Translations under genes and position numbers: made by a program
Part shown: positions 36,660 to 45,866 of the stretch, piece by piece
Layout: each line of letters starts with the position of its first letter
How positions within the stretch are numbered: the first letter of the stretch is position 1
From: Myxococcales bacterium
GTDB taxonomy: Bacteria > Myxococcota_A > Polyangia > Nannocystales > Nannocystaceae
Direction of reading: 5' to 3'
Assembly: GCA_014240065.1 (NCBI GenBank)
Contig: JAAZXR010000002.1
Span: 81,439 to 145,438 of the forward strand
DNA: 64,000 nucleotides
The notes under the pieces: model-generated
Database searches by the model: none
What the model saw: only the letters and a program-made list of their open reading frames with translations
Told to the model about the DNA's origin: nothing

Positions 36660-38702
36660 ATGCAGATTTCACCTCCACGCCTCTTCTTGTTCCTCGGCAC
36701 CTTTGTGTGGCTGACTGGATGCCCGTCGTCTCCCGACGGGGCGGATGAGGCCCCCTCCACCCAAGCGTCGCCGTCGGCTGGAGAGGCGCTGGGAGCGGCG
36801 TCGAACCCTGCGGCGGAGACGACCGGGGTCGGGCCACAGGGTTCGGAATCATCCGGGGGGGATGCTTCGACCACCGGGGCGTCGGAGGCGTCGTCGAGCG
36901 ACGGAGCGGAGGAGACCACGGGCACCACGGGTGAGGTCGAAGAGCCTTGGGCTCGACCGGAGGTGCCGGAGGGCTACGGTGGCCTGACCTTCAATTCTCC
37001 CGTGCCGACGGAGGGCGCGCTCACTCATCATGGACTGGCGGGCTATGAAGTCGTCGTCGTGTACGCAGCGCCGAAGATGGACGCGAAGAAACTCGGATTC
37101 TTGCGCTACGGCCAGCGGCTGCGAACGAGCGCCAGGATCTCCAAGGAAGGCTGCCGCAAGGGGTGGTATGCGCTGGAGGGTGGCGGCTTTGGATGCGCGA
37201 GCAAGGGCATCGTAGTCCAGGAGAAGCCGCCCTATATGCACAAGCCACCGCCGCCACCGCGCATGGACTCCGAGTCGCCTTACGCCTGGGCCTACGTCCG
37301 CAAGTGGAACGCGCCGATGTGGTGGCGGGTCCCGAGCGAGCAGGAGCACGCGCGGGCGGCGAGCCTCCGCGAGGGTCGAGAGTCGGAGCGCACGGGCGAA
37401 CCGCTCCCTGGCCAGGACGAGCCGCCGCCGCCGGCACAACCGCAGGATGCCAAAGCGCCGCCGGCGGGCTCGGACGCGCCCGCGCCAGCGGCGAAGCCAG
37501 CCGACGCAGCCCAACCTGCGAACAGCGAGCAGCTGGCGCCTGCGGTGGTGGCGAAACTCCCGAGCGTAGATGATTCAGACAAGGACGCGGCGGACAAGAA
37601 GGACGCGGCGGACAAAAAGGACGCGGCGGACAAAAAAGACGCGGCGGACAAAAAAGACGCGGCGGACGAAAAGGACGCGGCGGACGAAAAAGACGCGGCG
37701 GACGAAAAAGACGCGGCGGACGAAAAGGACGCGGCGGACGAAAAGGACGCGGCGGACGAAAAGGACGCGGCGGCAGCAGAGCTCCCCGCGCCGAAGGTGT
37801 CCGATGAGGGCGAGGGCGGATCGCTCGCAGCCGAGGAAGAGAAAGAGGAGCTCCCGCCACTGCCGCTCGCCCGCCAGCATCCTTGGCTTGAGAAGGGTTT
37901 TTTCGTCTCGTTGGCTGAGTCTGTGAATGAGGGCGCGCGGTCGTATTGGTACACGGCGCGCGGCGCGTACGTCGAGCGCTCCGATGTGGCGAAATACGCC
38001 GCCAAGGACTTTCAGGGCGTCGCGCTCCCGGAGGGGCACGGGTTCCCCGTCGGTTTTGTGATGAAGCGTGGCGGGACAAAGCTCTGGGACATGGATGACG
38101 ATGGCAAACTTCGCTCGCGGAAGATCTTGGAGAAGCGGACCTTTGTCGAGCTCGTCGAAGAGGCGGTGGTGAACGGCCGGGCGTATATGGTGACCACGGA
38201 CGGACAGTTTGTCCGCAAATCGCATCTTCGGATCCCGACCTTGCAGCCGATCCCAGAGGGTCTCGAGGACTACGATCGCTGGATCGACGTCAGCCTCAAA
38301 GATCAAATCCTCGTGGCGTATGAGGGCAGCGTTCCTGTCTATGTGACGCTGGTCTCCACGGGCCGCAAGGGGAGCGAAGAGGAGCCGTTCGACACGCCCA
38401 CCGGTCGTTGGCGGATCCGCAGCAAGATGGTCACCTCAAATATGGACGGGACGACCGGCACGGACGGCAACTACGCGATCCAAGATGTCCCGTGGGTCAT
38501 GTACTTCGAGGGCTCTTATGCGCTGCATGGTGCGTTTTGGCACCGCAGCTTCGGGCACGTCCGCAGCCACGGGTGCGTGAACCTCGGACCGTCGGATGCG
38601 CGCTGGCTGTTTGGATGGACCACGCCGATCCTCCCGGAGGGATGGCACGGTGTCCACTCAAGTCGGGACAGCCCTGGCACGACGGTCGTCATCCGAGAGT
38701 GA
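36660..38702 (+). CDS. L,D-transpeptidase (YkuD) lipoprotein with SH3-like domain and charged repeat
   Basis: A 680-residue envelope protein. Signal MQISPPRLFLFLGTFVWLTG with lipobox LTGC, a Ser/Thr-rich linker, an SH3-like cell-wall domain (about 125-190, GYEVVVVYAAPKMDAKKLGF), a Pro-rich linker, and an 11-unit DKKDAA/DEKDAA repeat. The C-terminal YkuD domain (about 540-680) carries YALHGAFWHRSFGHVRSHGC plus VNLG, the His and catalytic Cys639 that form 3-3 peptidoglycan crosslinks or tether proteins to the wall. It should act on periplasmic peptidoglycan. The ATG at 36660 is preferred because upstream in-frame sequence has no signal features. Confidence 0.9.
   Translation: MQISPPRLFLFLGTFVWLTGCPSSPDGADEAPSTQASPSAGEALGAASNPAAETTGVGPQGSESSGGDASTTGASEASSSDGAEETTGTTGEVEEPWARPEVPEGYGGLTFNSPVPTEGALTHHGLAGYEVVVVYAAPKMDAKKLGFLRYGQRLRTSARISKEGCRKGWYALEGGGFGCASKGIVVQEKPPYMHKPPPPPRMDSESPYAWAYVRKWNAPMWWRVPSEQEHARAASLREGRESERTGEPLPGQDEPPPPAQPQDAKAPPAGSDAPAPAAKPADAAQPANSEQLAPAVVAKLPSVDDSDKDAADKKDAADKKDAADKKDAADKKDAADEKDAADEKDAADEKDAADEKDAADEKDAADEKDAAAAELPAPKVSDEGEGGSLAAEEEKEELPPLPLARQHPWLEKGFFVSLAESVNEGARSYWYTARGAYVERSDVAKYAAKDFQGVALPEGHGFPVGFVMKRGGTKLWDMDDDGKLRSRKILEKRTFVELVEEAVVNGRAYMVTTDGQFVRKSHLRIPTLQPIPEGLEDYDRWIDVSLKDQILVAYEGSVPVYVTLVSTGRKGSEEEPFDTPTGRWRIRSKMVTSNMDGTTGTDGNYAIQDVPWVMYFEGSYALHGAFWHRSFGHVRSHGCVNLGPSDARWLFGWTTPILPEGWHGVHSSRDSPGTTVVIRE
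37578..37772 (+). repeat. 18-bp repeat encoding DKKDAA/DEKDAA (11 units)
   Basis: One 15-base unit (DKDAA) followed by four DKKDAA and six DEKDAA units of 18 bases. Homogeneous copies are grouped, suggesting expansion by slippage or unequal exchange. The lysine-to-glutamate switch halfway along makes the first half net basic or neutral and the second half acidic. Confidence 0.95.
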
Positions 38703-38710
38703 ACGACGCC

Positions 38711-39946
38711 TCACGAAGATTCCACGAGGTGCGCGTGCAGCTCGCGTGTCGCTCGATCCTGGTGAGACTCCGGGACGAACACCCGGACGACGGAGTGTTC
38801 ATGCTCCAGCCGCAGCAGCGGGATCTCAAGACTCCGCAGCGCCGCTCCTAGGGCGGCCACAACCCCCCGCAATTCGCTCACGCCGGGTCCGACGATCGAG
38901 ATGGACGCACACATCGTCGCCTCAATCTCCACGCGTGGATCACCGAGCTCCGCGGCGCTGGTGCGCAGCCCAGCGAGCGCATCGCTGGCGTCGTCGCGCT
39001 GGGTACGAGAGATCCAGCCGCTCAGTTCATCGCCGCTCCAGAGCAAATGCTGAAGATCGAAGGTGTCGAAGCAGTTCAAGAGTCTCGCGGTGGCTTCGGC
39101 GCCGCGCGTGGTGTCACGCTCACGCTCGCTGATCTTCGCCCGTACGAGGATGACGCGATCCGAGGCGACCGCGAGCGCGCGAGGCTCCGGCGCTTTCCCG
39201 TCGTGGATTCGTGTTTGGGTGGCGGCGCCGTGGGTCGCCCGCGCGTGGATGACCACCCCGAGCTCGGCGGCGAGCTCCACGGCGCTCGCGTGGAGCACCT
39301 TGGCCCCGGCCCGCGACAACGCACCCATGGTCCCGTAGTCGAGCTCCGGGAGGGGGGTGGCGGTGGCGACGACGCGTGGATCCGCGGAGAACACGCCGGC
39401 GACGTCGCTGTAGATTTCGCAGTCGGCCCCGAGCGCTGCGGCGAGCGCCACGGCGGTCGTATCAGAGCCGCCCCGTCCGAGGGTCGTCACCTCTCGCTTG
39501 TAGGACACCCCCTGGAATCCACCGATCACCACCACGCGGTGACCCGCGTCGAGCTCGTCGACGACTCGAAACGGCCGCACCTCAACGACGCGGGCGCGCC
39601 CGTGTTGGTGATCCGTGATGATCCCGACCTGCGAGCCGGTGAGGCTGATGGCCCCGACATCGCGCGCAGACACTGCCAGCGCGAGCATGGCCATGCTCTG
39701 TCGTTCGCCGGTGGAGAGCAGCATGTCTAGCTCTCTTGGGTTGGGGGTCTCGCAGAGAGATCGCGCCTGCTCAACGAGGGCATCGGTCGTCTTTCCCATG
39801 GCGGAGACGACCACGACGACGCGGTGCGTCTTCGCGCGCGACGCGACGAGATCGGCGACGCGCTCGAGATGCTCGACGCTCGCGAGGCTGCTCCCGCCAA
39901 ATTTGATCACCACGATCGCGGCATGGGACGGAGGGTCGGTGGTCAC
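38711..39946 (-). CDS. lysC: Aspartate kinase
   Basis: Phosphorylates aspartate, the first step toward lysine, threonine, methionine and diaminopimelate. The 411-residue product opens [20 protein letters not shown], the typical kinase N-terminus, then [60 protein letters not shown] (the aspartokinase signature), [19 protein letters not shown] and [20 protein letters not shown]-terminal regulatory (ACT-like) part follows. The GTG at 39946 is chosen for length and because the divergent aminopeptidase starts at 39978, leaving 31 bp for both starts. Feedback inhibitor unknown. Confidence 0.92.
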   Translation of the reverse strand: MTTDPPSHAAIVVIKFGGSSLASVEHLERVADLVASRAKTHRVVVVVSAMGKTTDALVEQARSLCETPNPRELDMLLSTGERQSMAMLALAVSARDVGAISLTGSQVGIITDHQHGRARVVEVRPFRVVDELDAGHRVVVIGGFQGVSYKREVTTLGRGGSDTTAVALAAALGADCEIYSDVAGVFSADPRVVATATPLPELDYGTMGALSRAGAKVLHASAVELAAELGVVIHARATHGAATQTRIHDGKAPEPRALAVASDRVILVRAKISERERDTTRGAEATARLLNCFDTFDLQHLLWSGDELSGWISRTQRDDASDALAGLRTSAAELGDPRVEIEATMCASISIVGPGVSELRGVVAALGAALRSLEIPLLRLEHEHSVVRVFVPESHQDRATRELHAHLVESS

Positions 39947-39977
39947 GCGCCCTTTATACCAGCGCTGCGATGATGGT

Positions 39978-41549
39978 ATGGTCAAGGAGGTGAAGGTCCG
40001 CGTAACGCACAGGGCGCTGGAGAAGGTCGCCGGTGATGTGGTCATCTCCGTGTGTCCCAGTGACGGGGACCGACGGCTGCCGAGGGTCCTCCGCGAGCAC
40101 GCTCGGAAGAGAGCGTCGAGGCTCATCTATTGGGAAGAAGACGCGATTTCATGGCTGGAGACCCACGATATGAAGGTGCCGCGCCTCCTCTTGGCCTGCC
40201 GGGCCCCCGCCCGTGAGCGGATCGATTTCTTGGACGGCGGAGCGCTCGGCCCGTTCGAGGCGAGCGCGGCCTGGGCGCACGAAACGCGCGCGCTCGGGGC
40301 GGCCCTCGAGCGCGCATGTCACACCTCCGGGATTCGCCGCGCGGTCATCCCCGTCGATTGTGTCACCGGTGACGTCTGCGATCTCGTCGAGGGCATGATG
40401 CTGCGCGCCTATCGGGCCAAGGGCTTTCGCCCTGGGGTGCCGGCCTCGGAGCTCCAGGAAATCCATGTGATCTGTGGCCGCCCAGAGATCAAGGAGATCA
40501 AGGAGCGGCTCCACCATCGACTCGTGGTGACGCGCGCGATGAACCGCGCGAGGGCCCTGTGCGACCTCCCCTCGAATATCGCCGATCCCGATCGACTCGC
40601 CGATCTGCTGGTGGACTGGGGCGACGAGATCGGACTGGGCACCCGCATCATCGACGTCGAGGAGGCGCGGGCGATGGGGATGAATCTGTTTTGCGCCGTC
40701 TCCCGCGGAGGGTCGGTGGACGGACGAATCGTGGTGCTCGAGCACGACCCGCCGCGGTCCTCGGGCCAGCCCAGGCTGCCGCTCCTCGGACTCGTGGGCA
40801 AGGGGGTGACGCACGATCTCGGCGGGTACAACCTCAAGACCGGGCTCGCCCTCCACCGGCTCACTTATGACAAAGCCGGGGGGCTCGCCGTCGCGGGTGC
40901 GATGGCCGCGATCGCCGAACTTGAGGTGCAGGTCCACGTGATCGCGGCCATTCCCCTGGTCGAGAATTCCTTGGACCGCGCGGCGATCAAGCCGGGGGAC
41001 ATCGTCCGAGCGATGGACGAGACCTCGGTCTATATCGACAACACCGACGCGGAGGGCCGCTTGATCTTGGCCGATTGCCTCTGTTGGCTGGCCGAGTTCG
41101 AACCGGACGCGGTGATCGACATCGCGACCCTCACCGGGGGCGTGAGCGTCGCGTTGGGGGAGCCCTTCGCCGGGGTGTTCTCCAATCACGGCGGGCTGAT
41201 GCGGATCTTGTATCGCAGCGGCATCGAGTCTGATGATCGCGTGTGGCCGCTCCCAATTCATGAACTTCACGAGCGCGAGCTCGGCCACTACAAGGCCGAA
41301 ATTCGCAATTCAAATTCCGCGCACTCGCAGGGCGCCGCGAGCATCGCTGCCGCGTTTTTGAGGAGCTTCGTGACCTACCCTTGGGCCCACATCGACATGG
41401 GTGGAAAAGGATCGTGGGAGAGCCCCCGTGAGTACCTTGGAGAGGGGGCCACGGGCTTTGGCTGTCGCCTTATCGTCGAAGCGGCCGAGCGCATCGCCGC
41501 GGGGGACCTCCGCGCGAAGAGGCCCCCAACCGCGCTCGAGGAGCTCTAG
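39978..41549 (+). CDS. M17 leucyl aminopeptidase family protein
   Basis: A 523-residue cytosolic aminopeptidase. The C-terminal half has the two-metal catalytic signature: [18 protein letters not shown] (Lys275, Asp280), [11 protein letters not shown] (Asp298) and [15 protein letters not shown] (Asp357, Glu359, Arg361), followed by [15 protein letters not shown]. The expected FDSGG reads HDLGG and DMGGA reads DKAGG, so key charged residues are kept but neighbours differ from PepA. The N-terminal half is less conserved, as in the family. The ATG at 39978 is the first in-frame start outside the divergent aspartokinase. It removes N-terminal residues from peptides. Confidence 0.9.
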   Translation: MVKEVKVRVTHRALEKVAGDVVISVCPSDGDRRLPRVLREHARKRASRLIYWEEDAISWLETHDMKVPRLLLACRAPARERIDFLDGGALGPFEASAAWAHETRALGAALERACHTSGIRRAVIPVDCVTGDVCDLVEGMMLRAYRAKGFRPGVPASELQEIHVICGRPEIKEIKERLHHRLVVTRAMNRARALCDLPSNIADPDRLADLLVDWGDEIGLGTRIIDVEEARAMGMNLFCAVSRGGSVDGRIVVLEHDPPRSSGQPRLPLLGLVGKGVTHDLGGYNLKTGLALHRLTYDKAGGLAVAGAMAAIAELEVQVHVIAAIPLVENSLDRAAIKPGDIVRAMDETSVYIDNTDAEGRLILADCLCWLAEFEPDAVIDIATLTGGVSVALGEPFAGVFSNHGGLMRILYRSGIESDDRVWPLPIHELHERELGHYKAEIRNSNSAHSQGAASIAAAFLRSFVTYPWAHIDMGGKGSWESPREYLGEGATGFGCRLIVEAAERIAAGDLRAKRPPTALEEL

Positions 41550-41614
41550 CTGGTGGGGGCGAGCTTGTCGAGCGGGCGGCGCCCCGGCCGCCGCAGCTGG
41601 TCAGAGGATTGAGC

Positions 41615-42304
41615 ATGTCGAAAGATTCCATCTTCATCTCAGACATCACCGTGGAGTGCGTCGTCGGTGTGTACCCCGATGAGCGCACGCGCACGCAGTC
41701 GTTGCACCTGGATTTGTCCCTCAGGCTCGACACCTCACTGGCGGGGCGGACGGGGCGGCTCGACGACGCCGTCGACTACGCGCGCGTCGCCGACGAGATC
41801 GCCGCGTTGCTGAAGTTTCGCGAGTATCGACTGTTGGAGACCGCAGCCGAGGAGCTATGCGCGATGCTGTTGTCCTTGCATCCCACCGTCGTGAACGTGC
41901 AGCTCGGGATCGAGAAGCCTGAGGCGCTCATCGGCCGAGCGCGATCTGCCGGCGTTCGCGTGAGTCGATCGAATGAAGACTATCCCCGACGATGGGAACG
42001 TCCCGAGTTCGGTGAGGTCGAGGTCGTCTACGAGTCGCTGGAGGCGGGCATCTACCTGCTGCACGTCGAGCCAGGGCGGCAGATCCCGCCACATCACCAC
42101 GAGGTGATGCGGGAGCTGGAGTGGGTCGCATCCGGGGAGCTAAATCGCGACGGCGAGCTCGTGCAGGCGTTCTCGCCGGTGGCGTGGCCGATGGGGCGAA
42201 CGCACCGTTACGAGAACAATTCGAGCGCGCGGGCGACCGTATTTTGTTGTGACACGCCGCCTTTTATCCCGCAAGATGAGATCGTCGACGGAGCCGTGTC
42301 GTGA
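41615..42304 (+). CDS. folB: Dihydroneopterin aldolase (FolB) / cupin fusion
   Basis: A 229-residue two-domain protein. Residues 1-118 are FolB-like, with the tunnelling-fold active site: GVYPDERTRTQ (Glu23), DDAVDYARVADEI (Tyr55) and QLGIEKPEALIGRARSAGV (Lys101), matching the residues used to release glycolaldehyde from dihydroneopterin in folate synthesis. Residues about 130-229 form a single cupin domain (YLLHVEPGRQIPPHHHEVMR) with a His cluster that could bind a metal. FolB is normally about 120 residues, so the cupin is an added module. The ATG at 41615 follows an AGAGGA site; the stop overlaps the SDR gene by 4 bp. Confidence 0.87.
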   Translation: MSKDSIFISDITVECVVGVYPDERTRTQSLHLDLSLRLDTSLAGRTGRLDDAVDYARVADEIAALLKFREYRLLETAAEELCAMLLSLHPTVVNVQLGIEKPEALIGRARSAGVRVSRSNEDYPRRWERPEFGEVEVVYESLEAGIYLLHVEPGRQIPPHHHEVMRELEWVASGELNRDGELVQAFSPVAWPMGRTHRYENNSSARATVFCCDTPPFIPQDEIVDGAVS

Positions 42305-43023
42305 AGCATGTCTTGATCACAGGTGTGAGCAGAGGGATCGGGGAAGCGGTCGCCCGGAGGATGAGCGCGGACGCGTGGGAGGTCACGGGTGTCTATCGGC
42401 GGCGCCATGATCGCGCCGAGAGACTGGAGCGAGAGCTCGGGGGAGCGCTCAAGACCGTCGCTTGCGACCTCGGGGACGGATCGAAGATGGAGGAGCTCGT
42501 GCGAGGGTTGGACTCGCGGTTTGATGGCGTGGTGCTCAACGCCGGGGTCGCGTATCGGACAGCGTTCGCGCAAGATGACGTGGACGGTGTCGATCCCTTG
42601 ACGACGCAGCTAGAGCTCGACCTCCTCGCGCCGCTTCGGCTGCTGCGCGCGCTCTTGCGAGATCATAAAGTGGCGGAGGGTGGCTCCGTCGTCTTCGTGA
42701 GCTCCAACCTCGCGCGCCGTGGCCTCCCGGGAAAGGTGGCGTACGCGGCGGCGAAGGCGGGCTTAGAGGGCGCATGCCGCGGGCTCGCCCGCGAGCTCGG
42801 CCCCGCGGGAATTCGAGTGAACTGCGTGTCGCCGGGGCTGTTGGCCACGGACATGACCGCTGAGGTCGGCGCTGCGGGCTACGAATCGTACGCCAAGGAG
42901 GTGCCGCTCGGGCGCGTGGGCCACCCGCCCGACGTGGCGGGCGTCGTTCGGTTCCTCCTCGGCGAAGATGCGCGGTACGTCAGCGGCCAGGTGGTCGATG
43001 TGGACGGCGGCTGGTCGGCCTAG
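42301..43023 (+). CDS. Short-chain dehydrogenase/reductase
   Basis: A 240-residue NAD(P)-dependent SDR. The cofactor motif is HVLITGVSRGIGEAVARRM, with LNAGVAYRTAF, the catalytic VVFVSSNLARR (Ser134/135) and KVAYAAAKAGLEGACRGLAR (Tyr148, Lys152), and the C-terminal VVDVDGGWSA. The GTG start overlaps the FolB-cupin stop (GTGA). The neighbour makes a pteridine reductase (FolM/PTR1-like) role conceivable, but the sequence also fits FabG-like ketoacyl reductases; substrate undecided. Confidence 0.88.
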   Translation: MKHVLITGVSRGIGEAVARRMSADAWEVTGVYRRRHDRAERLERELGGALKTVACDLGDGSKMEELVRGLDSRFDGVVLNAGVAYRTAFAQDDVDGVDPLTTQLELDLLAPLRLLRALLRDHKVAEGGSVVFVSSNLARRGLPGKVAYAAAKAGLEGACRGLARELGPAGIRVNCVSPGLLATDMTAEVGAAGYESYAKEVPLGRVGHPPDVAGVVRFLLGEDARYVSGQVVDVDGGWSA

Positions 43024-43026
43024 AAT

Positions 43027-45504
43027 CTACGGTTTTTTGTTCTTCCGGCGAGGGCGCGGAGACGGTGGCGTCGCGCAGGTGGGGTCTTCTGGCCACGAGT
43101 GCTTTGGATATCTGCGCATCAACTGTCGCCGGAGCGCGGGGTAGTGGACCTCCCAGAAATTGGCGAGGTCCGTGGTCACCTGCACCGGACGCTGGTTCGG
43201 TGCCAACAGGCGCAGGACGACAGGAACGCGCCCTTCGAGGATGCGTGGTCCTTGCAGCATCCCAAAGAAGTCCTGCAGGCGAGACGCGACGTAGGGGGGC
43301 GCGCCCGGTTCAAACTTAAGCTTGAGTCGGCGACCGCTGGGCAGGGTCAGCGAGGAGGGCAGGCGCGACTCGATCCAGTGATGACTGATCTCGAGAGTGT
43401 TGAGCGCGTGCGATGTGAGCTCGGTTTTGCGCAGGTCGGCCAACGACCTCACCGAGGCGCACGCGAGACGGAGGCTCGCGCGGCGGGCGTCGTCGTCGAA
43501 GTCGGGCACCGATGGCATGTGCGCTCGCGCGACCTCAAGTCGTAGCTCCAGCTGTTTGAAGGCGCCACCCGGGTCGTAGAAGTCCTCGCCACGTTTCAGG
43601 GCCGACTCGATCAGCGCCTCCGCTCGTTGCTCCTGCGCGGGCTCGAAGCGCTCGCGTTCGACCACGAGGCTCTTGAGGGCGACGATCTTCCAACCGGTCA
43701 CCCGATCATGCTGCTCGTCGTAGATCACTGACTCACGCTCGATCAAGTCGTCGAAGAGGTGCTCGAAGATCCAATCTGGCTCCACGACGACGGCGCTTTG
43801 GACCGTGGGGATCTGTTGGGCGCCGTGCCGCCGCTTGTCGATGGCGACAGCTGCGCAGAATTTCGCCCCCCACGCGACCGAGTCGCGGGAGAGGCTGGCG
43901 TACCCTCCCGCGGCGAACTGCACGCGGCGCGCGTGGTTGTCGTGCTCCACCACAGCGCCGACGCGGTCTTTGAACGCGAGGAAGACGCTCTCGGCCAGGG
44001 CGCGCTCCGCATCCTCGCCATGTCTCGTGTCCCGGCCCATGCCAGCCGAGAGCTGGCGGGAGACGTCGCGCAGCCGAGCGAGCGCTCGTCGGTCGTTGAT
44101 CGCGCGGCACGCCTCAAACACCTCGAGAGCGTCGCAGAGTCCACCGGAGGCCCCCGGTCGTTGCCTCACACCTTCCTGGAGGGCGGCGATCGCGTTGGCG
44201 GCGAGGCGCCCCACGCCGCGGTCGTTGGCCTCGACCAGGGCCTTCCCGAAGCGCGGCGTCGCGGGGAGCTTGTGGATCGCGATTCCGACGCTGGTGATGC
44301 CCGCGTCGTCCGTGGCTCCGAGAGCGGTGAGGAGGGTGGTCGCGTGTTCGAGCGCCTCCGTCGGCGGCGGGTCGAGCCACGCCAGCCTCCCCGCGTCGAG
44401 TCGGGCAGCCGCGAGGTCGAGCGTGAGGCGAGAGAGATCGCTGCGCAAGATCTCCGGCACCTCTCGGACGGGGCGGCGATGAAACGCGTCTTCGCTGTAC
44501 AGGCGGACGCAGGTCCCTGGACGTGTGCGGCCCGCTCGGCCGGCGCGTTGCACCGCCGAAGCCTGGCTGATCTCCCGCGTGCGAAGCTCAAGCGCACCCG
44601 TGCCGGAGTCGGTTCGAGCGAGTTTCGCGAGGCCGCTGTCGATGACGACCGTCACGCCGTCGATGGTCACCGAAGTCTCCGCGATATTCGTGGACAGCAC
44701 CAGCTTTTGGGTCGAGGAAGGGGCGAGCGCTCGCTCTTGGATTTCGGGGCTCAGATCCCCATGAAGTCGATGAATCTCGATCCCGTGACCTCGACAAAAT
44801 CCCTCGCAGCGCGCCGCGGTGGCGTTGATATCAAAGAGGCCTGGCAAGAACGCCAGGATGTGCCCGTCGCAGCCCGCGGCCACCAAGTCCTGGAGGCAGC
44901 GGAGAATCTGTCGATCCATGGGGCGCGCGCTGTCCGGGCGATACTGGAGGCTCACGGGGTGTTGCCGCCCCTCGATGTGCAGGACCTCCGCGTCGAGGAG
45001 GGCGGCGACCGGCGCGGGATCCATGGTCGCGGACATCGCGACCACGCGCAGCGACGGCATCGAGTTACGCTGGAGGTGGCGGACGCGTGCGAGGGCGTAG
45101 TCGGCGTCGAGGTGGCGCTCATGAATCTCGTCGAAGATGACGATGTCCACTGACTCGAGGCGGCGCGGATTCGCCAGAGCGCGGACAAAGAGCCCCTCGG
45201 TCATGAACGTGAGCCGCGTGGCTTCGCTCCGCGCGCGGTCGAACCGAACCTCGTAGCCGACCCGGCCGCCCACGGGTTCACCGAGCTGCCGCGAGATGTG
45301 GCGGGCGGCGACCCGCGCCGCGATTCGACGGGGCTCAAGCACGATCACGTCGCGGATCGGATGCGCGTCGCTGCCAAGTCCCGCCAGGTACACCGGGAGC
45401 CGCGTCGTCTTCCCCGCCCCCGGCTCGGCGACCACGACGAGGTTGCGTTCGGCGACCGTCGCCGCGCAAGCGTCGAGGTGGGTGTCGATGGGGAGCTGCG
45501 CCAT
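43027..45504 (-). CDS. hrpB: ATP-dependent RNA helicase HrpB
   Basis: A DEAH-box helicase of 825 residues. Walker A is VVAEPGAGKTTRLPVYL (residues 24-40), motif II is IVIFDEIHERHLDADY (DEIH at 125-128), followed by RVVAMSATMDPAPVAALL, the helicase C motif VLSTNIAETSVTIDGVTVVI and RAGRAGRTRPGTCVRLYS. The long C-terminal part (LPSSLTLPSGRRLKLKFEPG, ending in a basic tail KNKKP) matches HrpB. It is thought to remodel RNA or RNP; E. coli HrpB is dispensable. Convergent with the SDR gene, 3 bp apart. Confidence 0.93.
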   Translation of the reverse strand: MAQLPIDTHLDACAATVAERNLVVVAEPGAGKTTRLPVYLAGLGSDAHPIRDVIVLEPRRIAARVAARHISRQLGEPVGGRVGYEVRFDRARSEATRLTFMTEGLFVRALANPRRLESVDIVIFDEIHERHLDADYALARVRHLQRNSMPSLRVVAMSATMDPAPVAALLDAEVLHIEGRQHPVSLQYRPDSARPMDRQILRCLQDLVAAGCDGHILAFLPGLFDINATAARCEGFCRGHGIEIHRLHGDLSPEIQERALAPSSTQKLVLSTNIAETSVTIDGVTVVIDSGLAKLARTDSGTGALELRTREISQASAVQRAGRAGRTRPGTCVRLYSEDAFHRRPVREVPEILRSDLSRLTLDLAAARLDAGRLAWLDPPPTEALEHATTLLTALGATDDAGITSVGIAIHKLPATPRFGKALVEANDRGVGRLAANAIAALQEGVRQRPGASGGLCDALEVFEACRAINDRRALARLRDVSRQLSAGMGRDTRHGEDAERALAESVFLAFKDRVGAVVEHDNHARRVQFAAGGYASLSRDSVAWGAKFCAAVAIDKRRHGAQQIPTVQSAVVVEPDWIFEHLFDDLIERESVIYDEQHDRVTGWKIVALKSLVVERERFEPAQEQRAEALIESALKRGEDFYDPGGAFKQLELRLEVARAHMPSVPDFDDDARRASLRLACASVRSLADLRKTELTSHALNTLEISHHWIESRLPSSLTLPSGRRLKLKFEPGAPPYVASRLQDFFGMLQGPRILEGRVPVVLRLLAPNQRPVQVTTDLANFWEVHYPALRRQLMRRYPKHSWPEDPTCATPPSPRPRRKNKKP

Positions 45505-45611
45505 GTGCGTAGCGACATGATGCCACCTTCGGGGTGGACACGGTGGGCGCCCTCGCCGAACTCGCCACTCGCATGGACAGCGGCCATGCTATCGGTTAGA
45601 GATCAAGGCGC

Positions 45612-45866
45612 TTGTCTGACCCCACCACAACCACCCTTGACCAGCTCCCGAGAGGAGCGGCGGGTAGGGTGCTCCGCGTGGAGGGTGAGGATGATGTGTG
45701 GCTGCGCATCTTGGAGATGGGGATCGTGCGCGGCACGCTCGTGACCATCGTGAAGTTCGCGCCGCTTGGGGATCCGCTGGAGCTTCGGCTGCGAGGACAT
45801 CACCTGTCTCTTCGTCGCGCTGAGGCGTCTCGGATTCATGTGCGGCGAGCTGGGGGGGACGGATGA
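45612..45866 (+). CDS. feoA: Ferrous iron transport accessory protein FeoA
   Basis: An 84-residue SH3-like protein with TTLDQLPRGAAGRVLRVEGE and RILEMGIVRGTLVTIVKFAP, the classical FeoA pattern (LxLGxxxGxxVxVxxxAP-type), and a C-terminal strand LSLRRAEASRIHV. A TTG start with an AAGG site is used, and its TGA overlaps the feoB ATG. It supports FeoB-driven Fe(II) uptake. Confidence 0.9.
   Translation: MSDPTTTTLDQLPRGAAGRVLRVEGEDDVWLRILEMGIVRGTLVTIVKFAPLGDPLELRLRGHHLSLRRAEASRIHVRRAGGDG

Noticed and set aside
37570..37926. Arg/Thr/Lys-rich frame (RTRRTKRTRRTK) over the transpeptidase repeat
   Set aside because: Shadow of the DKKDAA/DEKDAA repeat in another frame; the transpeptidase frame has a lipobox and catalytic motif.
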